Virus record (IMG/VR): IMGVR_UViG_3300010389_000003
Span: 1 to 64,000 of that record
DNA from: a virus
Direction: 5' to 3' (one strand)
Length of the DNA stretch: 64,000 bases
How positions within the stretch are numbered: position 1 is the stretch's first letter; the number at the start of each line of letters is the position of its first letter. Both the position numbers and the translations under genes were made by a program. Positions 1 to 7,797 of the stretch are shown here, piece after piece. The notes beneath the pieces were generated by a model, which did not search any database, had not been told where the DNA came from, and worked only from the letters and a program-made list of their open reading frames with translations.

Positions 1-1
1 T

Positions 2-1561
2 CTCCGTGCGGCTGGCGGCGGCGGGGGGACCACCCACACAGGCGCGGCGTCGCTCTCGGGCGCGGCGACACTCGCCGCTACGGGCCGCAAGGTTGCGAGG
101 GGTGCGGCGTCTCTGACCGGCACGGCGTCTCTGAGCGTCTCTGGCACAAAGTCGGTCACCGGCTTATTCGTCCCTGAAGCTACTGTCACAGCTGAGGCAG
201 AGGTTCCTACGATTGCCGCTACAAGACTAGTTTCGATTGCTGGAGCTGAAGGCACAGCCACGATTGAAGGCGAAGCTCCTATCGTTACGACGACCAGGCT
301 TGTTAATATAAGCGCAACTGAGGGTATCGTAACGACCGAAGGAGAAGCACCTTCTGTTGCAGCCATAAGAAATACATCCGTTACCATCCCAGAGGCAACG
401 GCTATAGCCGAAGCAGAAACACCTTCGATTGTCTCCGGTGATGTTGTTTCTGTTTCCGCTGTTGAAGGTTCGGTTACGATTGAGGGTGAACCACCGGTTA
501 TTAGTACCACTATGGTGGCATCTATAAATGCACCCGAAGGGGTCGCTACAGTTGAGGGCGCAGTGCCCACTATTGCGGCTACAGGAAATGTCTCTATATC
601 TACCCCTGAAGCTACTGTCACAGCTGAGGCAGAGGTTCCTACGATTGCCGCTACAAGACTAGTTTCGATTGCTGGAGCTGAAGGCACAGCCACGATTGAA
701 GGCGAAGCTCCTTCGATTTCGGCTCTTAGCCCCCATAGTCTTAATTCTCCTCCAGAGGCTACAGCTACAATTGAGGGTGAGGCCCCTACGGTAACTTCAG
801 TTAGGGCAGCTTCTATATCTGCAGTTGAGGGCACGGCAGTTGCAGGAACCGACGTACCTGTGGTATCTGCTGTTACATCAACGAATATCAATGCGGTTGA
901 AGCTATTGTTACAGTTGAAGGTGAAATTCCTACAATTACAACATCTAGGAATGTGTTGGTTAGTGCACCAGAAGCTACCGCCATTGCTAGTAGCGACCCC
1001 TCTACGGTTGGGGGCGTTAGTGTAGTCTCTATTTCTGTCCCTGAAGCCACAGCTATATCTGAAGCTGAAGCACCTATAGTATCTGTCGTTGAAACAGCAT
1101 CTATAAACGCAGTAGAGTCTACGGTTATGGCGGTAGGTGAACCTCCTACTATAACTACTGTTAGGATAGCTTCTATATCTGCAGTTGAGGGTGAAGTTAC
1201 CGCTGAGGGCGAAGTTCCATTAGTCGGTGCAGCGGAGACAACCAGTGTCGTTGCCCCTGAAGGTACGGGGACGATTGAAGGTGCAGTTCCGACAGTCATC
1301 GCAATCAGGTCTGTAGCTATCGCTGCACCAGCAAGCATCGCTACCGCTTCTGGTTCAGCTGTGATTGTAGATTCGGGAATTTCCCCAGCTCTTATGACCC
1401 TTAATGCTCTTGCCCCGTTGGTCATAGCAAACAGCGCTCCAGATATATCGGTACAAACAATAATAACTCAAATATTCAATACATCTAGCGCTTCTTCTAG
1501 CGTAACCCATTTAGCAGAGGACCATCATGCAACAGTAAATATTATGGTCCCCAAGCCTTAG
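2..1561 (+). CDS. Repeat-rich virion fibre-like protein (5' end outside window)
   Basis: The frame is open from base 2, so the 519 residues seen are only the C-terminal part. From about residue 57 to 430 the protein is a tandem array of roughly 17 degenerate units of 24 residues. The unit core is close to ATIEGEAPTI, followed by a small residue or Arg and then VSI. Such short alternating-hydrophobic repeats would suit a beta-solenoid or a stack of small beta domains, which is inference. The last ~80 residues leave the repeat pattern. The first ~57 codons are extremely GC-rich and use another Ala/Gly/Ser/Thr-rich repeat. Its place just upstream of neck genes suggests a head- or neck-attached fibre or decoration, but an adhesin is equally possible. 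I recognise no named family. Confidence 0.7.
   Translation, partial: LRAAGGGGGTTHTGAASLSGAATLAATGRKVARGAASLTGTASLSVSGTKSVTGLFVPEATVTAEAEVPTIAATRLVSIAGAEGTATIEGEAPIVTTTRLVNISATEGIVTTEGEAPSVAAIRNTSVTIPEATAIAEAETPSIVSGDVVSVSAVEGSVTIEGEPPVISTTMVASINAPEGVATVEGAVPTIAATGNVSISTPEATVTAEAEVPTIAATRLVSIAGAEGTATIEGEAPSISALSPHSLNSPPEATATIEGEAPTVTSVRAASISAVEGTAVAGTDVPVVSAVTSTNINAVEAIVTVEGEIPTITTSRNVLVSAPEATAIASSDPSTVGGVSVVSISVPEATAISEAEAPIVSVVETASINAVESTVMAVGEPPTITTVRIASISAVEGEVTAEGEVPLVGAAETTSVVAPEGTGTIEGAVPTVIAIRSVAIAAPASIATASGSAVIVDSGISPALMTLNALAPLVIANSAPDISVQTIITQIFNTSSASSSVTHLAEDHHATVNIMVPKP
172..280 (+). repeat. 109-bp exact direct repeat, copy 1
   Basis: Bases 172-280 are identical to 604-712. The offset of 432 bp is exactly six 72-bp (24-codon) protein repeat periods. 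Neighbouring units are degenerate, so an exact copy suggests recent duplication or gene conversion. The left edge coincides with the end of the GC-rich segment. Confidence 0.9.
604..712 (+). repeat. 109-bp exact direct repeat, copy 2
   Basis: Second copy of the 172-280 sequence, in the same reading frame of the repeat protein. Identity breaks at 603 and at 713. Confidence 0.9.
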
Positions 1562-1680
1562 GTGCCATTTCGGAAGGGTCTTTTGCTGAGGTGGGAGAAG
1601 ATAGTCATACCGTTGGTTCCAGCATTAGCTCGTCGTCTGGTTCTGCTATTGTGGTTGAATCAAGAATACAGCCACTGTAA
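1561..1680 (+). pseudogene. Out-of-frame continuation of the repeat protein (frameshifted 3' remnant)
   Basis: Directly after the stop codon at 1559-1561, another frame stays open for 39 codons to a TAA at 1678-1680. It encodes Ser/Gly/Glu-rich residues including AISEGSFAEV and SSSGSAIVVES. The latter resembles ASGSAVIVDS in the annotated frame of the upstream protein (near bases 1345-1375). No Shine-Dalgarno or start codon fits this segment. It looks like the remains of the original C-terminus after a frameshift, or an extension reached by rare slippage near the C-rich run at 1546-1550. No canonical slippery heptamer is obvious, so decay is more likely than programmed shifting. Confidence 0.45.
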
Positions 1681-1704
1681 TTAAAGGAATCATAGATAAA
1701 TGAT

Positions 1705-1713
1705 TTACTATAT
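1705..1713 (+). promoter_or_regulatory. TTACTAT-type -10-like element
   Basis: TTACTATAT lies 24 bases upstream of the chosen start of the connector gene at 1737. The same 7-mer recurs in other structural-gene gaps at 2648, 6270 and 53968. TACTAT keeps the most conserved positions of a sigma-70 -10 box, but no good -35 is visible here. Confidence 0.35.
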
Positions 1714-1736
1714 TGAGATATGGTCTAGGAGATAAG

Positions 1737-2624
1737 ATGTCTGTAATTACCCAAAACCGCACTTACAGAATAACAAATCTGTACACAAACTGGAACGACA
1801 CCCTCAACGAGACAGAGGTTGCTGATCCTGATAGTGTAGAGGTGAGAATTTATACGACTTCTGTTGAAGTAGCCAATTTGGTAACCACAACCGTACCGAT
1901 AAAGGTAACGGATGGTGAATACTATTATGATCTTAATTATTCTGGTACAGGTAAGATCATAGTTGTTTTTGAAGCCACATTTGGAGGATCTAACCTTCAA
2001 GATACCGAATACGAATTGGAGGTTATTGCAGAAGGGGGGTCAAGTAGCGGTACCGTATTTAAAACGCTCATTGAAGATCAAACACTTTTGTTCTCTTCGG
2101 GTATGACACCTCTTTACTTTAATCCAGAAGAAATATTATATCTGTTCCCAGATTCTAATGAGCTAGAAGTAGCAGAGTATATTCATTACGCTTCTTTAGA
2201 GGTTCTAGATATCTTGTGTGCAGATGCGAGCACTACGACGTACGCAGATCTTCCTTATATAGCTATTGAGTATATTCAAGCTTCTGTTGCGTGCAGTCTT
2301 AGTAGAATTTATGAAGATGGATTTGGCGTAGATGCGTCTATCCGTCTTGGTGATATGTCCGTAACAAACCCCAACGCAGGGGGAACAGGCAGATATATCA
2401 ATAGGGCAAACGCTAGTACATGGTGTCAATTAGCGTCTGCACTGAGAAAAGAACTCCTTCAGGAATCAACCAAATTTGGATCAAATAGGGGCCTTAAGGC
2501 ATTCACTAAGGGCTCTAGATATCCTAATCCAATACCAGACAGAACCATCCTACATGTAGGCGAGGCACGCGTTGATCGCTATGAATTGCGAGATAATCGT
2601 GCCTTAAAGTCTCTAGAAGACTGA
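1737..2624 (+). CDS. Putative head-tail connector (adaptor) protein
   Basis: 295 residues from ATG 1737, chosen because AGGAG at 1727-1731 sits five bases upstream; an in-frame ATG at 1713 lacks such a site. The N-terminal ~105 residues look like a beta-sandwich. They begin with a YRITNLYTNW segment and include DPDSVEVRIY, a pattern seen in small Ig-like domains of phage proteins. After a Gly/Ser linker near 110, the remainder is alpha-helical (around 130-205) and ends in a basic tail, resembling gp6-type head-tail adaptors that bind the portal. Its place before stopper- and terminator-like genes fits a neck role. No catalytic motif is seen, and the assignment rests on fold impression and gene order. 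Confidence 0.45.
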   Translation: MSVITQNRTYRITNLYTNWNDTLNETEVADPDSVEVRIYTTSVEVANLVTTTVPIKVTDGEYYYDLNYSGTGKIIVVFEATFGGSNLQDTEYELEVIAEGGSSSGTVFKTLIEDQTLLFSSGMTPLYFNPEEILYLFPDSNELEVAEYIHYASLEVLDILCADASTTTYADLPYIAIEYIQASVACSLSRIYEDGFGVDASIRLGDMSVTNPNAGGTGRYINRANASTWCQLASALRKELLQESTKFGSNRGLKAFTKGSRYPNPIPDRTILHVGEARVDRYELRDNRALKSLED

Positions 2625-2647
2625 CTTTTGGTTCATTAAATAATTGA

Positions 2648-2656
2648 TTACTATAC
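2648..2656 (+). promoter_or_regulatory. TTACTAT-type -10-like element
   Basis: TTACTATAC lies in the gap before the 2710 gene. The downstream stem-loop begins within its last bases. No convincing -35 at the usual spacing. Confidence 0.35.
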
Positions 2657-2682
2657 AAACCAGATCGCAATAATAGGTTTGT
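2655..2682 (+). promoter_or_regulatory. Stem-loop in leader of the 2710 gene
   Basis: ACAAACC at 2655-2661 pairs perfectly with GGTTTGT at 2676-2682 (7-bp stem, 14-base loop). CTTTATTC and then the AAGGAG ribosome site follow. It could end upstream transcription weakly or structure the leader of the downstream mRNA. Confidence 0.4.
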
Positions 2683-2709
2683 CTTTATTCTAAGGAGTAT
2701 TTTACTAAA

Positions 2710-3147
2710 ATGGCAACAGCAACTATTTATGGTAAATACGTCATGAACGCCCTATCAGGGCTTGTTGACATTGGCAGTGGTTCACCAGACACGCTAACAC
2801 TAACGCTGCACACATCTTCATATACACCATCTCAGCTACATGAGCACTATGATGATTTGACCAATGAGATAACACCAGCAGATGATTACAGTGCAGGCGG
2901 AAAAGCATTAACAAATCTTAGCTTATCTTTTGATAATGTAGATACAATTACGTTTGATGCAGATGATGTTACATGGACTACATCAACTTTGACCGCAAGA
3001 TATGCGGTTCTATCTCAAGACACAGCTACACCAGCTACTGACGTGCTAATCATGTATTTAGATTTTGGTTCGGATCAATCATCCTCCGCTGCTGATTTTA
3101 CGGTACAGTGGAATACTGGTGGCATTTTTACTGTCACTCTTTCATAA
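2710..3147 (+). CDS. Small beta-rich virion protein, hypothetical
   Basis: 145 residues starting ATG 2710 behind an AAGGAG site (2692-2697). Composition is Thr/Ser/Asp-rich with alternating hydrophobic strands throughout. The start resembles many small phage structural proteins: Met-Ala, then a hydrophobic strand, then a TLTLTLHTSSY strand pair. The end (FTVQWNTGGIFTVTLS) is a typical last beta-strand hairpin. No signal peptide, membrane segment or catalytic motif. It is flanked by its own -10-like element and stem-loops on both sides, suggesting individually controlled expression, as for a decoration or major fibre component. Function unknown; capsid decoration or a neck-whisker subunit are guesses. 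Confidence 0.6.
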   Translation: MATATIYGKYVMNALSGLVDIGSGSPDTLTLTLHTSSYTPSQLHEHYDDLTNEITPADDYSAGGKALTNLSLSFDNVDTITFDADDVTWTTSTLTARYAVLSQDTATPATDVLIMYLDFGSDQSSSAADFTVQWNTGGIFTVTLS

Positions 3148-3190
3148 AATTAGTTTTTAGCTACTATCAATGTTATAGAATCTTAGGTGG

Positions 3191-3224
3191 CCAGGATGCG
3201 AAAGTGTCCTGGTCGCTATTTTAT
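3191..3224 (+). terminator. Terminator-like hairpin after the 2710 gene
   Basis: CCAGGA at 3191-3196 pairs with TCCTGG at 3207-3212, closing a loop with GCGAAAG. A T-rich stretch CGCTATTTTATT follows. A CTACTAT sequence (3161-3167), one mismatch from the recurring TTACTAT element, lies upstream. Confidence 0.45.
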
Positions 3225-3256
3225 TGGTACTAATTGTTTTAGAAAGTAGGAGTATC

Positions 3257-3649
3257 ATGGCTGATTTAAGAAAAAAATTTCAAACAATCCTTAGAAAATA
3301 CGGACATGATGTTTATCTTCAGAGAAGGATATCGCCGTACGAGAGCGAAAACGTAGAATATGCAGATTCTTTAGAGAAGCATACAACAAGACATATGTAC
3401 GCTTCAAATAAAGGCCTACCCGCTACGGCACAAGAAAACATTGAAGGTATTACTCATGACTCTGAATTAATTTACTATTTTAAGCATGACGCAATCCCTA
3501 GAGAGGGGGACCGCATTTACGAGAATCTTTCGGGTTATCCGGATAATCTCGTAACATGGTTGATTGATTTCGTTGTACCAATGAGGTTTAAGACAGGCAG
3601 AATTGAATATTGGGCCGTAGGAGCATCAAGAGAAGAGCCTTCATCTTGA
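3257..3649 (+). CDS. Putative head-closure (stopper-like) neck protein
   Basis: 130 residues from ATG 3257, preceded by AGGAG at 3248-3252. The open frame extends 11 codons upstream, but those starts lack a ribosome site. The N-terminus is a basic helix (ADLRKKFQTILRKYG) followed by strand VYLQRR. The centre carries IYYFKHDAIPREGDRIYE, matching the SH3-like barrel pattern of phage head-completion/stopper proteins, where a 'PREGD' turn leads into a strand. Size is right for that family. It sits between the connector-like gene and the sheath genes. The C-terminal strand (IEYWAVGASRE) would close the barrel. The assignment comes from size, pattern and order. Confidence 0.5.
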   Translation: MADLRKKFQTILRKYGHDVYLQRRISPYESENVEYADSLEKHTTRHMYASNKGLPATAQENIEGITHDSELIYYFKHDAIPREGDRIYENLSGYPDNLVTWLIDFVVPMRFKTGRIEYWAVGASREEPSS

Positions 3650-3696
3650 TTGATGACTGAGCAGGTGTCCTGTAGTGAACTGTAAGGAGGGCTCAT

Positions 3697-3999
3697 ATGG
3701 CAGTAGTTATAGAATTAATAGACATTTCTAATCTTGATGACAATGTAGCACATTCGGGAGAGGAAGTAACTATAACGGTTAGCGCTATTAATGATGGCAA
3801 CCTTTATGATCCGTCTGATATTTCTTTAATTTTCTATAGGCGTGGTGCTGGCGGGAATCTCAGTTCGAGACTTTCTTATTCTAATGGAGAAATTTCAAGA
3901 ATTAGTAAAGGCATATATTCATATACGATTCCATCGTCAATGACAAATAATTTAATTAAAGGAAAATATATTGTACAATGGACTATAGACACTAATTAG
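3697..3999 (+). CDS. Small Ig-like domain protein
   Basis: 100 residues from ATG 3697 with a strong GGAGG site (3684-3690 region). The whole protein looks like one immunoglobulin-like beta-sandwich: VTITVSAINDGN, then DPSDISLIFYRR, and a final KGKYIVQWTID strand. The DPSDISLIFYRR segment parallels DPDSVEVRIY in the 1737 protein, so the two may carry related domains. A weak CAGG/CCTG hairpin lies in the gap at 3662-3672. It is probably a neck or sheath-associated accessory protein; function not established. Confidence 0.55.
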   Translation: MAVVIELIDISNLDDNVAHSGEEVTITVSAINDGNLYDPSDISLIFYRRGAGGNLSSRLSYSNGEISRISKGIYSYTIPSSMTNNLIKGKYIVQWTIDTN

Positions 4000-4006
4000 G
4001 TGAAAT

Positions 4007-5266
4007 ATGACTGAAATTACATCCGTATCTTCTTTTGTAATAGAATCAAGGCCCCGCCTTGTTAAGGGCGATATTAGAGACACGCCCCAAAGAGCTGGTA
4101 CGATAAAAGAAACACCAAGTTCGGGCGATCTAGGTCTAGGATTGACTGACAGACTATACTTAATCGGGCATGCAGACGGACTTGAGATAAATGATCCATA
4201 TCAAGTGGCCAATGTTCAGGACCTTATTAATATTTTGGGTGCTGACACAGACTCCCCCCTACTGAGGGGGTTCTTTGATGTTTACAATGAGGGGGCACGA
4301 GATATCTGGCTGGTTGCTGCAGCCCCAATGGATGAATATATCGCAGACCAATCCGATCGTAACGTAGCTTATGATCATCTTGGTGATCAGACCTTTTACG
4401 AAACATATTACGACAGGTTGACTACCACCTACTCTATATTGCGAGACTTTACTGAACCAGAGATCATAGTTCCTCTAGAGGCTCCGATGTATTACACCGC
4501 CGGTGTAGATTTCCTGACTCAGCTATCAGACCACTGCCAAGACGCAATAGCGTGGACCGGCACGGTCAGACTGGGGTTTATCGGTACTCGAATCACGGAT
4601 CAGTCATCATCAGACATAACGGCAATAGCTGCAGACAGCAGACTTGATACGATAGCTGCAACAGCTGGCGGCAAGTTTGTTTTGGTGTTGGGCGGCGAAG
4701 TCTCAGTGAGTCACCCACAGGTAGACGTTGCTTGGTCCTCAAGTGCGGCAACAATAGCTGCTGGAGCACTATCCGCTGCCCGGATTGACAGAGCACTCAT
4801 GCACCTCAAGTTCCGTAGTGTCATGTCCCCATCAGCGGCAAGTTTGACGAATGATCAGCTGAGTACCCTTGCTCTCAAGAAAGTCAATTGGATTGGTCGA
4901 TCTACAATTGGGGAGCGAGGTGTGCCATATCAGACACATGCCAAAACTGATAATACATTGACATCGAGAAATGATGCTCTGTGGGCTGTTTCTCATATGC
5001 GGATATTATCAAAGGTGATCAATAATATACACGCAATCGGTAGCGGCTTCATCGGCAGCATTGGATACCCGAAGCTTCAGCAAGATGTTGAGCTTTATTT
5101 AAGATATCTGGTGACAGATGATATACTGAAGGACTACAACCTAACAATATACAGAAAAGAGGAAGACCCTAACACAGCAGTGGTAGATGTGAATCTTATC
5201 ATATATGGCACTCTGCGTGAACTTTTCTTGAGTGTTTCGGTTGGCAATAAGACCATGGTTTCCTAG
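4007..5266 (+). CDS. Sheath-like protein 1 (contractile tail sheath paralogue)
   Basis: 419 residues from ATG 4007 (AGGTGA upstream). Sheath features by eye: an N-terminal region followed by a strand-rich domain with DRLYLIGHADG. A helix then ends RGFFDVYNEGARDIWLVAA, the sheath-typical 'helix-GAR-strand' element also found in the 6360 protein as YIEAIAGGASRVTLIA. The C-terminal domain ends with alternating strands (VVDVNLIIYGTLRELFLSVSV), as sheath C-termini do. It is more divergent from typical sheaths than the 6360 product and lies upstream of the terminator-like gene. It may be a sheath-terminating collar or a second sheath subunit. The polypeptide is complete, with no frameshift. Confidence 0.55.
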   Translation: MTEITSVSSFVIESRPRLVKGDIRDTPQRAGTIKETPSSGDLGLGLTDRLYLIGHADGLEINDPYQVANVQDLINILGADTDSPLLRGFFDVYNEGARDIWLVAAAPMDEYIADQSDRNVAYDHLGDQTFYETYYDRLTTTYSILRDFTEPEIIVPLEAPMYYTAGVDFLTQLSDHCQDAIAWTGTVRLGFIGTRITDQSSSDITAIAADSRLDTIAATAGGKFVLVLGGEVSVSHPQVDVAWSSSAATIAAGALSAARIDRALMHLKFRSVMSPSAASLTNDQLSTLALKKVNWIGRSTIGERGVPYQTHAKTDNTLTSRNDALWAVSHMRILSKVINNIHAIGSGFIGSIGYPKLQQDVELYLRYLVTDDILKDYNLTIYRKEEDPNTAVVDVNLIIYGTLRELFLSVSVGNKTMVS

Positions 5267-5274
5267 GAGTAATG

Positions 5275-6237
5275 ATGGAACAGAGAAGGGACGTATATAC
5301 GAGATACTCATCGGTTCAGGCGGCGGGATCTCCACTTTACTCAGATAAGCCGATGCTACGAGCAGATGGTCACATGACATTTAGGGAATTCATTGCCGTT
5401 GTTGAAAAACTTTGGGAAAACATTCATCCAGATATCCCGATCCGACCAACGCAATCTGAAGAATTTGCTAAATATCCAGTGATAGTTTATTCATTGGAAC
5501 TTAGAAAATCCCATCCGTCAGAACCCAAAGCCAAGTACAGGGAAGAGATCGTGGACGATGATGGGACAATATATTCCATATATGGTCATCGTCTCGATAA
5601 TCTAATAGCCTTCTCTGCAGTGACACGTAACAATCCGAAGTTGGCAGAAGCTATCATAGAGCAATTCGAACTCTTCATGGACGAATATGTGGGCACCCTC
5701 AAGCAATTAGGTGCATCAGAGATAGTCTTCTCCAGAAGAATGTCCGATCGGGACGAAAATAGAACCAATGAAGATGTCGATGTAAGGACAGCGGTATATA
5801 AAGTTACCCTAGAAAGAGTCAACTACGTTGCTGAAGCGAAACTTGAAAGCATCAGGACTGAAGTTCGAACCTTCCTCGAGTATCAGCGCGTTCCTTCGTT
5901 TGAGGTTACTGAAGCACAGGTTGGGACTAACGAAATCACACTGATTCAGAAAAATGTGATCGTTAAGGTGGGGGATCTTATCGTATTGAAATCCATCGAC
6001 AATAGATTCTTTAGATATCCATATGGAACCGTAGATGGTAACACCTACCTGGTAAGCGCAGTAACCACAGACACAAGTACAAGTCCGGCAACTTTGACAC
6101 TAAACCTGACAACCCCAGCGGGTGTCGATGTCGAGTTTGCATCATCAGGCAAGGGCGTGTGGCTACATACGGTCAGAGATAATTTGCCAGTCGCCATTAT
6201 AGACCAACAAGCTGAAGGAGCTACTCCATCCTACTGA
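5275..6237 (+). CDS. Putative tail terminator / tail completion protein with extra C-terminal domain
   Basis: 320 residues. ATG 5275 is preferred over ATG 5272 because AGGAG at 5265-5269 is then five bases away. Residues ~25-195 fit the tail-terminator fold: a helix (FREFIAVVEKLW), a strand with YPVIVYSLEL, then YGHRLDNLIAFSAVTRN. A long helix follows, then an ASEIVFSRRMSDRDENR loop and the strand VRTAVYKVTLERV. This 'R-x-DNLI-F-V' and later '-R--D-' pattern is common in phage terminator proteins. The last ~110 residues form an extra beta-rich domain. Location between two sheath-like genes supports a tube/sheath end-capping role. Confidence 0.45.
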   Translation: MEQRRDVYTRYSSVQAAGSPLYSDKPMLRADGHMTFREFIAVVEKLWENIHPDIPIRPTQSEEFAKYPVIVYSLELRKSHPSEPKAKYREEIVDDDGTIYSIYGHRLDNLIAFSAVTRNNPKLAEAIIEQFELFMDEYVGTLKQLGASEIVFSRRMSDRDENRTNEDVDVRTAVYKVTLERVNYVAEAKLESIRTEVRTFLEYQRVPSFEVTEAQVGTNEITLIQKNVIVKVGDLIVLKSIDNRFFRYPYGTVDGNTYLVSAVTTDTSTSPATLTLNLTTPAGVDVEFASSGKGVWLHTVRDNLPVAIIDQQAEGATPSY

Positions 6238-6269
6238 TCAAATGTAATATTCGTTTGCATTTATATATG

Positions 6270-6278
6270 TTACTATAT
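6270..6278 (+). promoter_or_regulatory. TTACTAT-type -10-like element before the sheath gene
   Basis: TTACTATAT is preceded by TG one base upstream of TACTAT, giving an extended -10 form (TGTTACTAT). A related TTACTAAAT occurs at 6310-6318. Between and around them, TGCATA (6299-6304) can pair with TATGCA (6323-6328). The leader would be about 80 bases. Confidence 0.4.
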
Positions 6279-6359
6279 GTCTAGAAAGAGTATTAACATG
6301 CATAGGGCATTACTAAATACATTATGCAGAGTCTAGCATAGGATTTTTGGAGGTTTATT

Positions 6360-7673
6360 GTGGCTCTTCCTGGAGTGTCTACAGTAATTAAAGACCGGTT
6401 TTATAGTCTGTCAAGGACGAATATCCCCACCGGTCCGCGCGTTGCTATTATTGGTCGTCGTACTATTAGTGAATCTTCGGATGTAAACACTGATGGGACC
6501 GAAACCTATATCAATAATGCCACCGCGGTTACTGATGTTGATCCGTATAACGCAGCCGATGAGCAGAGCGTTATCCAGATCTTTGGGTACGGCTCAGACG
6601 TACATCGGGGATATATTGAAGCGATTGCAGGTGGAGCCTCAAGGGTAACACTCATTGCCCTGCCATCTGATACTACTTTTAATCACACGGATGGTACGAT
6701 CGAATCTGCCACCTACACCGCATTGATAGGAAGCAACACGCTTTTTGACGATGTATTTTCTGCTGCAGAGTCTGCACGGGCAGATATCATTGTCCCGTGG
6801 GGCCGTGGTTCTGGCACTACCGAGTTCCAAAGCCCAGCCACACCGGGTGATGACACTGAGCTAGGCTTCCATGCTGATAACTCAACGGTGTTTGTTAACA
6901 GCTGGCTAGCCAAGGTTGCCAGGAAGTGCAAAACCATTACGGCTAATTCGCACCCATGCTTTGCTGTTATGGGTATTGCACCCTATATCGGTGCAGCTAC
7001 GGCGAATGGTGGTATGACACCGGCAGCTGTACAGGGTCACATTGGTTCCGCTGGAATGGCCTCTCTCATTGAGCGAGATAACAGTAACCTAGATAATGAT
7101 GGCGTTTATGTTTCTGTTGTTGCAGCAGAAATTCGCCCGGTTGGATACAACGCCGCGAGCAATCTCGGCTACTCAAACGGTGCAGCCATGTATGCTGGTG
7201 CTATCGCAGCGCTAGATTCGTGGTCTGCTCCCACCGGCAAGGTTGTGTACAACGTGGAATCACTGCGTTACAACCCAACCAGAACACAGCAAAATGCGAT
7301 GATCGCAAAGGGTGTTGTCCCTATAGCGCTTGACGCAAACCGTATAGCACGCTGGGTTGATGCTTTGACATTCAGCAAGCCGCTATCAGACTACACTCGT
7401 CTAACAACCCTAAGAATCGTTTTCGATTCTGTCCTTATGGTTCGTTCTGTCTCACAGAAGTTCATTGGCGAGGCTTCAAACCTACAGGCACGCAACTCTC
7501 TCGAAACAGCAATCACCACAGGCTTGCGCACGATGCAGCAAGAAGGGTCTTTGATTTCGAGTGACTTTACAGTAAGATATGTATCAGCGGACAACGAAGC
7601 ACTGATTGACCTAGTGCTTCGCCCTGCATTCGAGCTTCGTAACATCGAAGTGTCAGTAAGCGTCCAACTGTAA
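6360..7673 (+). CDS. Major contractile tail sheath protein
   Basis: 437 residues, starting at GTG 6360 with GGAGG at 6349-6353 six bases upstream. The N-terminus ALPGVSTVIKDRF is characteristic of myophage sheath proteins, followed by RVAIIGRRT and the helix-to-strand segment YIEAIAGGASRVTLIALPS. The C-terminal third follows the conserved sheath order. A long helix with LTTLRIVFDSVLM comes first, then the ARNSLETAITTGLRTMQQEG helix region. The final domain is FTVRYVSADNEALIDLVLRP followed by LRNIEVSVSVQL. Length is typical of compact sheaths. It polymerises around the tube and contracts on infection. The long leader with a promoter-like element and hairpins fits high expression. Confidence 0.85.
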   Translation: MALPGVSTVIKDRFYSLSRTNIPTGPRVAIIGRRTISESSDVNTDGTETYINNATAVTDVDPYNAADEQSVIQIFGYGSDVHRGYIEAIAGGASRVTLIALPSDTTFNHTDGTIESATYTALIGSNTLFDDVFSAAESARADIIVPWGRGSGTTEFQSPATPGDDTELGFHADNSTVFVNSWLAKVARKCKTITANSHPCFAVMGIAPYIGAATANGGMTPAAVQGHIGSAGMASLIERDNSNLDNDGVYVSVVAAEIRPVGYNAASNLGYSNGAAMYAGAIAALDSWSAPTGKVVYNVESLRYNPTRTQQNAMIAKGVVPIALDANRIARWVDALTFSKPLSDYTRLTTLRIVFDSVLMVRSVSQKFIGEASNLQARNSLETAITTGLRTMQQEGSLISSDFTVRYVSADNEALIDLVLRPAFELRNIEVSVSVQL

Positions 7674-7797
7674 TTACTAAATAAGTGTACCCCCCTAGTG
7701 AGCCTCTCCCGAGAAAGACGGTGAAGCGCCTAGGGGGAGAACACACCCTTAATAACTGAGGCTAGTGAGAACCACTAGCGACTAAGGAGATAATACT
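7674..7797 (+). promoter_or_regulatory. Structured leader of the tail tube gene (two stem-loops)
   Basis: A TTACTAAAT element (7674-7682) directly follows the sheath stop. CCCCCTAG at 7691-7698 pairs perfectly with CTAGGGGG at 7730-7737 (8 bp, 31-base loop). GCTAGTG at 7761-7767 pairs with CACTAGC at 7773-7779 (7 bp, 5-base loop), ending a few bases before the AAGGAG site. Neither stem is followed by a T-run, so they look like RNA-stabilising, processing or translational elements rather than terminators. Confidence 0.6.
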
